A DNA stretch of 60,000 nucleotides from Mesostigma viride (lineage: Eukaryota; Streptophyta; Mesostigmatophyceae; Mesostigmatales; Mesostigmataceae), in the NCBI GenBank assembly GCA_009746045.1, contig RPFO01000497.1, positions 523,001-583,000 on the forward strand, written 5' to 3'. The stretch's first letter is position 1. Each line of letters begins with the position of its first letter. The notes beneath the pieces are model-generated. The model did not search any database. It was not told the origin of the DNA and worked only from the letters and a program-made list of their open reading frames with translations. Positions 52,382 to 60,000 of the stretch are shown in pieces. Both the position numbers and the translations under genes were made by a program.

Positions 52382-52993
52382 CTGCTTTCAAAGCTCCTTG
52401 TACCATCACCTACTCAACAACTCTGCAAACGATCAGTGGCATGGTATCACACACACAGAGAAAAACACAAAAACTCTGGGCAGCCTTTGGATTGGGAAAC
52501 CTATTGCCGCACCATGGTGCCAAAGCTCCTGTACTTGCCTTCTGCTGCGGCTACCGTGAGTTCTCCGTGTTACAGATGCCAGCTGTTGTCATCACTTTTT
52601 AATGTCTCATCACTTACTAAATATCCACAGTAAGGAGAAAAGCACTATGACTCTACCCTGACATTCCATGCCCCATAGTAAGAATTGGTTTCAAGTAGCC
52701 ATGTCGTACGCTGGGATTAAACAACCATACTCTCAAGAGCTCCTACCTGGCGATTGGCGTGTGGCCAGCAAGACCCTCCTCCCAGCCCTGGTACCCACCC
52801 ACGCCTCCAAAACCAGCACTTCCTGCATCCTTTTCCAGTCGCTAGCTCAGATCTCCCTCCTATGGCTGCAAGCCCGAAAGTTGTGATCTCACTCAACAGA
52901 TATCCAGGCTGGTACGACTCAGCACATGCGCGTGCCACTCTGGTACGCCAAAGCAGGCACAGGGAGCAGTAATGACACGCTGTCCATAGAAAT

Positions 52994-53233
52994 TCATGCC
53001 TTGGAACGTACCGGAAGCGGCACGTCCTCCTGTTTGTATTCTGTGGCATCCCCCGCGAGCACGCGCCAAAACAGGATGAAGACCGCGAGTCCCACCAACG
53101 CGCACGGGCCAGCGTTTGAGATTACAGCCACAATGACAGGCAAATCTGGCTCCTCGAACACTAACCTAGTGGCCTGTTTGTTGCACAGACAAATGTACAA
53201 GATAAATTGTGTGGCGCGTTGTGCGTCACGCAC
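52994..53233 (-). CDS. Copy 2, truncated membrane exon
   Basis: Identical in protein to 46431-46670, including the junction after the GPCALVG helix. Confidence 0.45.
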   Translation of the reverse strand: MRDAQRATQFILYICLCNKQATRLVFEEPDLPVIVAVISNAGPCALVGLAVFILFWRVLAGDATEYKQEDVPLPVRSKA

Positions 53234-53281
53234 CTCATGAATCCGCGCTGCATGATGAATAATAACTACCAGGTGCGTGCA

Positions 53282-54039
53282 TCAGTACGCGCAAGGCAAA
53301 ACTTCATGAGCTGAAGTGCAATGTGCACAGAAACTAGCCAATGTAGTGCACGGTACTACACATAAGAAGTCAGCCTGGATACAAAAGCTCTCTGAGTGTC
53401 CACGGCGGCGGGATAGCGTCCTTGGGCTAGCACCTGACACCTTAACAACGTTAACGACAGCCTTGCCACCCAGCTGGCGCGACAGGGCGTCCAGGAACTC
53501 GGGCATACGCGGCAGAAGATCGTCCTCGGCTATGTTGAGCTTGACGCGAAGCTTGGCACTACGTGCTGTTGAGCTTCGCGTTCGTGGAAGCGTGCTGCCA
53601 TAGATGCCTGCCGGATGACACAACGCACGACAAACCAATTTTTGCAGTGGCAAGTGGGGTCACGGGTGATTGAACAAAAAAAAATTGAAGCGACTGCAGT
53701 GGTGGAAATGCCCAATGCGTGCCTTTTTCAGCAAAAAAATCTAGGATATTAGGGAACCGAGTTAATGTGCGCAAGGCCAAGTATGAGCCTTTAGCCTAGC
53801 TAGTCATCCAAAGTAGCTGCACTCGTGCAAAAATCTGCGTTCGTGTCCAAAAACACCTGAACAAACGATTCTGAAGTTGTAGCAGCCATAGTCCCACGTG
53901 AATTCCCACAAATCAACGCTGGAAAAACGTCAGGCATCAAGAGCTGGTTGACTCTGACGATGGACCTGCTTATAGCCAAAATAATACTTACCATAAAAGC
54001 AATCCCTATATTGAGTGATAACCACACGAGGATACACAT
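53282..54039 (-). CDS. Copy 2, upstream exons of the fused segment
   Basis: Counterpart of 46793-47481. A 6-base deletion after GHSESF near 53386 changes the open frame at its left edge; the SEA-like and membrane-helix pieces are the same. Confidence 0.35.
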
Positions 54040-54051
54040 GGCAGCAGCCCC

Positions 54052-55287
54052 TCAGCACCAACACACAAACAGGAACCAATCGCTGGATGAATGGTGCAGC
54101 CACAACACACAAAACAGTGCCTCGACAATGCACTGACCCGCTGATGACTCGGACCGCAGTCGTCTCAATGATGCGGTCCCTGATTCCTTCTCCCTGGTTC
54201 CTCCTCCCGCGTCAGTCCCTGGTTCCTCCATCCCAATATCGGCCCCCACGCTTCTACTAGATGCCTCCTCGTTGGGTGGCCCCTCTGGCCTTGAGGTCTG
54301 GGTGACTTCACCTGGACCTTGGCCGAGGGTCTGGGTGATCTCAGTGCCCAACTCCTTGTGGAATCGTTGCGAAACCAGGCCATGGTTGCGAGCTCCCATC
54401 ATGCCTTGCCGTTGAGAGGAGCCTGCCGCCTCCTCCTGACCACCCATGATAAAGTTGTCCACGCTCATCACGCTCCCATCCGGCAGGGACTGCTGGTCGT
54501 TGCCGACATCCTGGTCGTCATGAGGCAGCAGCACCTCCCCCGCAGTATCTCCGCCGGGCGTTCTGCTGGCCCACGCCTTCTCCCCCAGCGACACTTGCTC
54601 AGCGACAAGCGACTCCGTGACCAGACCCTGCTCACTTTCAACAGTGGACGGACGCCCGTCTGTGCCGAGTTGTATCCACGGAGGAAGTGGGATGGCGTCG
54701 CCTAGACAGGAGCTGCTTTCTCGTGCATCAAGCGTGGCGGACATTGCCACAGGAGATGCTGGAGAGGAGGGAGGAGAATAGCCTTGCAGAGGCACGGGGT
54801 CGACGTCCAAACCCTCCAGCGTGATTGTTTGTAGGCTGGCTGTTCTTTCAGTGAATATCAAGGGGACCGCATATAAATCGCTGACGGCCTTGCCTGCAGT
54901 ATCAGATAGTGCGCCGTCCTCAGCAGCATCACCATGCTCCGCTGCTCCAGGCAAGTAGGGAAGGGAAGGCAACGTGTAAGGGATGATGGGTGTCAAGATA
55001 GCGGGGCGTTGCAACAACAAACATGATGAACAGGGAGCCAGATGAGCAGCAAACTGCAAGGCCACAGTGACTGTGCCTCTCCTGTGTTCCTTGCTGTATG
55101 CCGTGACTATTGCACCTATAAATACCCACAACAGTGGCAGAGCCCCCATGTGAAAAGTCACAGGACTTTGACAGGTTTCCAACCAAGTTGATGGGTGGTG
55201 GATAGATGGGCGTTTTCCCACCCTCCTCATCCAACTGCACTCCTTCCCTAAAGCTTGTACCGTAAACTGTTGAATGGACACGCCCAC
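54052..55287 (-). CDS. Copy 2, long low-complexity exon
   Basis: 411-codon counterpart of 47494-48720, with compensating small indels near 55140-55175 that keep the frame open. Frame-preserving differences hint that this exon was, or is, coding. Confidence 0.4.
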   Translation of the reverse strand: MGVSIQQFTVQALGKECSWMRRVGKRPSIHHPSTWLETCQSPVTFHMGALPLLWVFIGAIVTAYSKEHRRGTVTVALQFAAHLAPCSSCLLLQRPAILTPIIPYTLPSLPYLPGAAEHGDAAEDGALSDTAGKAVSDLYAVPLIFTERTASLQTITLEGLDVDPVPLQGYSPPSSPASPVAMSATLDARESSSCLGDAIPLPPWIQLGTDGRPSTVESEQGLVTESLVAEQVSLGEKAWASRTPGGDTAGEVLLPHDDQDVGNDQQSLPDGSVMSVDNFIMGGQEEAAGSSQRQGMMGARNHGLVSQRFHKELGTEITQTLGQGPGEVTQTSRPEGPPNEEASSRSVGADIGMEEPGTDAGGGTREKESGTASLRRLRSESSAGQCIVEALFCVLWLHHSSSDWFLFVCWC

Positions 55288-55970
55288 CGCGCATTTTTGC
55301 GCTCCGTGTGCACGCGTGGCCGCATGTAGCGCGCAAGAGCCTTTTGCTGTAAAGCGTTATAGCCACATAAGACCTGCTGAGATCACAAACATCATCGGCT
55401 GAATTAATTAAGGACACTCACGTGCACCCCGCGTGACAATGATCCTTCTCGGCCAATCCTTTCTGGTTCCGTAAAAAAAACATCCTCACATGGCTTAAAA
55501 CTGACATCTATGCATTAGCCTCCCCCACAATCTCCATTGCACCGAGACAGCTATTATTATATCGAGACAGCCAGTAGTATTATTATATCCTGCCTTGAAG
55601 ATTTTGTGTTGGGTACGCCATACATGGACCTTACAACGATGTGCTCGCTTGCCCTTACTCCCATGCTATCCTCCAAACCGTCCAACAGTTTTGGCTATTA
55701 ATTGTGAGCTTCGCTCATTTTATGTGTGACACGCGGACAGGCTCAAAGGGAGCAGACCTGCAGGTAGCATAGTAATATTGCTTGTCACGAGGGTACTGCA
55801 CCGGCCCGCCTTTTTGTGTCGGCGCTGAGTGTGATCTCGAAGTGCAAACCTAGGTAGCTTCTAACGTATGTCACCAGGCCTTGTACCTGCACCAGGCGTG
55901 GCGCAGCTGTGACGGGCAGTCAGTACTTAAGAGTGGTGTAGGGGTCGTAGGGAGGCCTCTTTTCAGCTCC

Positions 55971-56165
55971 CACCCACCCACCCACCCACCCACCCACCCA
56001 CCCACCCACCCACCCACCCACCCACCCACCCACCCACCCACCCACCCACCCACCCACCCACCCACCCACCCACCCACCCACCCACCCACCCACCCACCCA
56101 CCCACCCACCCACCCACCCACCCACCCACCCACCCACCCACCCACCCACCCACCCACCCACCCAC
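55971..56165. repeat. (CACC)n microsatellite, unit 2
   Basis: About 48 tetranucleotide repeats. Confidence 0.97.
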
Positions 56166-56252
56166 GCACGCTGCTATGAGGGGCAACACTTTGTGTTCTA
56201 GTATGCTGGGCAAAAGGTGTGGTACAGGCTGTACGTATAAAGCCTAGCACAC

Positions 56253-56873
56253 TTAAAAAACGTAAAATAAATGCTTCTCTTGGTGGGAAGGAACTTCAAT
56301 GGAGCAAAAGCTAGAAATGCATCTATTGACAATTTTGCTGCCCTTACCTGCCATGGCTGCTTCTTCCTCCTCGCTTTTATGCTTGTACGTCACAGAGCAG
56401 GCATGACATGATGCTGGAGTTGACGCCCGGAAGGCGCGAAGCTTAGTGCTGTATATGTGCTTCACTTGCCCTTGCTGTGTTTGTAGGCAGGCCTGCCCCT
56501 GGCTATCCAAGCACTCAGAGGTCGGCATGGGCACATCAACACGCCATGCCCTGCCAGTGATACTTAGCATCCCCCCGCTAACTGGCGTGTCAGCTTTGGT
56601 CCCGTCGTTGTCCCCATAGAGTGTGTTGGCATAGGTCCATATGCGCAGGTATTCGCGTGAGTAGTTGCCCAGGCTGGAGGCGAGGTTGAGCACACTCATG
56701 CCCTTGAGTCGCAGCGAGTCAAATGGGATTCTGCAAAGGGGCATCCAGATGCGGCAACGTGGCATAGCACTCTCGTTTCTTGTTACTGCTGTTGCAAAGA
56801 AAGAGTGAAAGCTCCGAGATTCTTCAAAAATGAGCTCATCATGCTCACCACCCAAACACTTATTGCGACTCAT
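56253..56873 (-). CDS. Copy 3, 3'-most exon of the membrane-protein gene
   Basis: Shares CRIPFDSLRLKGMSVLNLAS and the QGQACLQTQQGQ C-terminal part with copy 2. A one-base difference extends the frame to ...SIEVPSHQEKHLFYVF. Confidence 0.45.
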   Translation of the reverse strand: MSRNKCLGGEHDELIFEESRSFHSFFATAVTRNESAMPRCRIWMPLCRIPFDSLRLKGMSVLNLASSLGNYSREYLRIWTYANTLYGDNDGTKADTPVSGGMLSITGRAWRVDVPMPTSECLDSQGQACLQTQQGQVKHIYSTKLRAFRASTPASCHACSVTYKHKSEEEEAAMAGKGSKIVNRCISSFCSIEVPSHQEKHLFYVF

Positions 56874-57070
56874 GTCAGCACCGCATGGGGGGTGGATGAT
56901 AGGGCGATCTCAGCTTGCTACCGAAACAAACCTGCACATGCTGGCTGTCCTCGGTGGTAAAATGTCAGACTAGGAATGTGCCGACCGGAAAGAGTATGCA
57001 CAAAGGTGGAACACACTCTACTTTGTGGCCACAATGTGACCTGAAGTCATAGCTGCATGCGTGTGTGTAT

Positions 57071-57569
57071 TTATTTGTGTGGGTGTGTGGTTGTGGTTTG
57101 GAAAGCTACCAGGGTGCGATGGCCGAGGTATGCTGAGATCAAGGAGCCTGAGTGGAGCCCATGTGAGATTGAATATAATATAAGCTCATGCAAACATACC
57201 GCCGCCTGGCCTGAATGAGCCGTTGCTTGAAGACACTGCAACCACCTATGAAGATGACAATTGCCGTGTAGATTTGGGCCAGCAGGTTGCACAGGATGGA
57301 GAGGTGCATCGTGACGTTGAGCGCATTTCCCACTCGTGACTTGTTGCCCTGCACCCGTCAATAATGGGGCCGACCAGGAATGGAAATTGACAGCCAGCAA
57401 TTGCGACAGAAAGGTCCACCATGACATTCAGAAGATTGCCCCTGTGTGCTTTGCAAACAACAAAGAGGGGGGCAGGATTGGTGGCCACCAGCAACGTGAC
57501 GAATGAAGAACGTAGAAGAAGAGTAGCTGTCAAGCAGATGCAAAAATATCTACAAAATTTCCCACCCAA
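57071..57569 (-). CDS. Copy 3, membrane-spanning exons
   Basis: Same as copy 2 with minor changes (FPFLVGPIIDG). Confidence 0.4.
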
Positions 57570-57977
57570 TATTCCACTAGATTTACTTGCAGCAGTCTGT
57601 CAGGTCATGCCTGAGAGATAAAAAGTAGCTGGAACCCCGGTAGGCTGGCAGAACGATGTTGCCTGCGCATCAGAGCCAATTACTGTCAAACTTTCCCGTT
57701 TCCTTCTCCCAGCCTGGCTTCCAAAGACAGGCTGCACGATGAGCTAATCATGCACCAAATAAGGTGCTATAATGGCAGTGTAGGTACACATGTGAAAGCT
57801 AAAAATGCCGTGCGCTATTCGCAGAGTTTGCCAGCCAGCACCTCTTCATCAATGCTAAATTGACATCAGCCAAGAAAAACACCTTTGGAAAGCCAGTCAA
57901 GTTCACACACCCGGCCAGTCAAACTTCTTTCCACAAGCTTCAAACCAGCGCCCTACAAAAAACCCAACATTCTTACT

Positions 57978-58700
57978 TTATCTAAGGTCATGTACAGAAG
58001 GTCTTGGGAAAGGTTTCCTTTGACTTTGCAATGTAATCCTTCTTCCCCCCGTTTGAGCAGGACAAAAAGGGTTCTGATTACAAGGGCACAGCTTGCGGGA
58101 ATTGATCGGGATCCTTACCCATTCTGCCAGTATTAGGACAATTATGACAAACAGCTGCACCTCGCAGGCAACCGCCAGTGTCTCGGCCGCTTGCATGAAG
58201 CGGTCGATGAAAGGTCTCTGTCGGACAACGATGACCAGCTGGATCACCAGCGTAGAGAAAACCACTGAGACTTGGACCCAGGCGCGCCGATTCTGAGACG
58301 GGCCACCGCTGTCATCATTATCTTCACTACCCCTAGGCTCCACAGGGCCAGATATCCCCAGCATGAAAGCGACAAAGACTCTTTTAAATATGTCGAAAAC
58401 TCCGTAGCACGTGCCCAAGTGAATACCCACACACTGCTTGCACCCCATCAGACGGCCACAGCAGCGACCCTCCTCATAAGCTGCCAACCGCTTTTGCCTC
58501 ATATCCTCTGTGAGCCCTTTGAAATGCTCGAATAGCGGGCCGAAGCGGGCGAGAATGGCACGGTCTTGGTCGGCGTCTTCCCATTGACCCTCGATGGGGG
58601 TGCCAAACAGGTTGTACCAGACACGCTCCAGAGGGCGCATCCATGCCGGGCGGACCTTGTTCAGCCAGATACGAATTGGGAGAATTGCAAGAGCACACAT
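57978..58700 (-). CDS. Copy 3, main exon of the membrane protein
   Basis: 240 codons as in copies 1 and 2, with LTEDMRQKRLAAYEEG in place of LPEDMRQQQLAAYEEG. Because its upstream exon is intact, this copy is the best candidate for the functional gene. Confidence 0.6.
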   Translation of the reverse strand: MCALAILPIRIWLNKVRPAWMRPLERVWYNLFGTPIEGQWEDADQDRAILARFGPLFEHFKGLTEDMRQKRLAAYEEGRCCGRLMGCKQCVGIHLGTCYGVFDIFKRVFVAFMLGISGPVEPRGSEDNDDSGGPSQNRRAWVQVSVVFSTLVIQLVIVVRQRPFIDRFMQAAETLAVACEVQLFVIIVLILAEWVRIPINSRKLCPCNQNPFCPAQTGGRRITLQSQRKPFPRPSVHDLR

Positions 58701-58771
58701 ACTACCATATTACAGGTAAAGATGGAGGTGGATAGCGTGGTTCAAGGAAATATGTTTCTTGTCAATGACTT

Positions 58772-58967
58772 CTTCGTGTTGAGAATCCTTTAGTAGAATC
58801 AAGTAGGACCTTTCTTAGTTCTTCGTGTTGAGAATCCTATAGTAGTATCAAGTAGGACCTTTCTTAGTTCTTCGTGTTGAGAATCCTATAGTAGTATCAA
58901 GTAGGACCTTTCTTAGTTCTTCGTATTGAGAATGCTATACTAGTATCAAGTAGGACCTTTCTTAGTT
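58772..58967. repeat. 49-bp minisatellite, four copies, unit 3
   Basis: Same four-unit block as 52186-52381. Confidence 0.92.
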
Positions 58968-59579
58968 CTGCTTTCAAAGCTCCTTGTACCATCACCTACT
59001 CAACAACTCTGCAAACGATCAGTGGCATGGTATCACACACACAGAGAAAAACACAAAAACTCTGGGCAGCCTTTGGATTGGGAAACCTATTGCCGCACCA
59101 TGGTGCCAAAGCTCCTGTACTTGCCTTCTGCTGCGGCTACCGTGAGTTCTCCGTGTTACAGATGCCAGCTGTTGTCATCACTTTTTAATGTCTCATCACT
59201 TACTAAATATCCACAGTAAGGAGAAAAGCACTATGACTCTACCCTGACATTCCATGCCCCATAGTAAGAATTGGTTTCAAGTAGCCATGTCGTACGCTGG
59301 GATTAAACAACCATACTCTCAAGAGCTCCTACCTGGCGATTGGCGTGTGGCCAGCAAGACCCTCCTCCCAGCCCTGGTACCCACCCACGCCTTCAAAACC
59401 AGCACTTCCTGCATCCTTTTCCAGTCGCTAGCTCAGATCTCCCTCCTATGGCCGCAAGCCCGAAAGTTGTGATCTCACTCAACGGATATCCAGGCTGGTA
59501 CGACTCAGCACATGCGCGTGCCACTCTGGTACGCCAAAGCAGGCACAGGGAGCAGTAATGACACGCTGTCCATAGAAAT

Positions 59580-60000
59580 TCATGCCTTGGAACGTACCGG
59601 AAGCGGCACGTCCTCCTGTTTGTATTCTGTGGCATCCCCCGCGAGCACGCGCCAAAACAGGATGAAGACCGCGAGTCCCACCAACGCGCACGGGCCAGCC
59701 AGCAGCATCAGGACTCCGATGATGACTCCCAGGGGCGATCGCATCGCGATCAAAAAGGCCCCTGCCTGGGAGAGCGGCGGGGCCACAAAGACAAACAGAT
59801 ACAGCTCGATGCGCGGAAATTGGAGCAGTTCCGGCAAGGCTGCCTCTGGGAATGTGGAACGCCACGCGTGGATGACCAGCTTGTGGATGACCAGCAACGC
59901 TATGACAAGGATGACAGCCCAGAACAGGATCTCGAGAGCAATGTCCCAGCTGCAAGTGGTGGACATGAGTGCCACTTGAGAAGCGCTGGGGCTGCCCTCG
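59580..60000 (-). CDS. Copy 3, full membrane exon continuing past the window
   Basis: Hydrophobic helices IALEILFWAVILVIALLVIH, IELYLFVFVAPPLSQAGAFL, GVIIGVLMLLAGPCALVGLA and VFILFWRVLAG follow one another, separated by KLVIHAWRSTFPEAALPELL. It is the intact form of the exon cut at 46553 and 53111. The frame may begin further right, beyond the window. Confidence 0.6.
   Translation of the reverse strand, partial: EGSPSASQVALMSTTCSWDIALEILFWAVILVIALLVIHKLVIHAWRSTFPEAALPELLQFPRIELYLFVFVAPPLSQAGAFLIAMRSPLGVIIGVLMLLAGPCALVGLAVFILFWRVLAGDATEYKQEDVPLPVRSKA

Larger units (their letters stand above)
43484..60000 (-). repeat. Three tandem ~6.5-kb copies of a partial membrane-protein gene
   Basis: Copy 1 runs ~43484-49918, copy 2 ~49919-56503 and copy 3 ~56504 to the window end. 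Identity is very high. Copy 1 diverges to the left of CTATCCAAGCACTC. Copies 1 and 2 share one sequence after ...GCACGGGCCAGC (46553 and 53111), whereas copy 3 continues with different sequence from ~59698 that keeps a longer membrane exon open. Copy 3 therefore looks like the original gene, and copies 1 and 2 like partial copies fused to a second 3.4-kb segment and then duplicated. Confidence 0.85.

Overview
The window is nuclear DNA of an intron-containing eukaryote, most likely a unicellular green-lineage alga. The clues are a GT-AG intron, a GT10 fucosyltransferase, a telobox upstream of it, and transposon types known from algae (HUH/Rep-like, DNMT-bearing gypsy). The organism call is an inference. 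Most of the window is mobile or repetitive DNA; the only clearly intact cellular gene is the fucosyltransferase at 35.5-37.3 kb.

Region 1 (1-1670): the end of a Ty1/copia RNase H, then sequence I cannot assign. Region 2 (1674-16567): a gene for an HUH/Rep-type protein on the + strand, with a very long poly-Glu run, split by a 12.4-kb Ty3/gypsy retrotransposon on the - strand (3685-16064, TG...CA ends, 4-bp target duplication CACC). The retroelement encodes gag, zinc knuckle, aspartic protease, a cytosine-5 DNA methyltransferase domain, RT-RNase H and a DDE integrase. Its repeats are not ordinary LTRs. In its own sense they run A1 - genes - B1.A2 - B2, the split-direct-repeat layout otherwise known from tyrosine-recombinase (Ngaro/PAT-type) elements. 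A 15-nt match between the leader and the LTR suggests self-priming. A 1.77-kb TTAA-flanked DNA transposon later landed in B1.

Region 3 (17098-35137): an 85-bp near-perfect hairpin, then exactly ten head-to-tail copies of a 1.7-2.0 kb satellite unit. Each unit junction is a ~178-bp palindrome, and the units are very rich in GAATC/GATTC. Region 4 (35138-37709): the GT10 alpha-1,3-fucosyltransferase gene and its flanks.

Region 5 (37710-43392): four nested LINE-type insertions, each with its own target-site duplication. A 5'-truncated LINE (RT with YADD) was hit by a CACC/CATC-microsatellite element, an ORF1-only element and an inverted 5'-truncated copy; these three share one 3' hairpin and A/T-rich tail. 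Region 6 (43484-60000): three tandem ~6.5-kb copies of the 3' part of a multi-exon gene for a polytopic membrane protein on the - strand. Copy 3 continues into a longer membrane exon at the window end. Copies 1 and 2 are cut at the same point and fused to another 3.4-kb segment, so they look like amplified partial copies.
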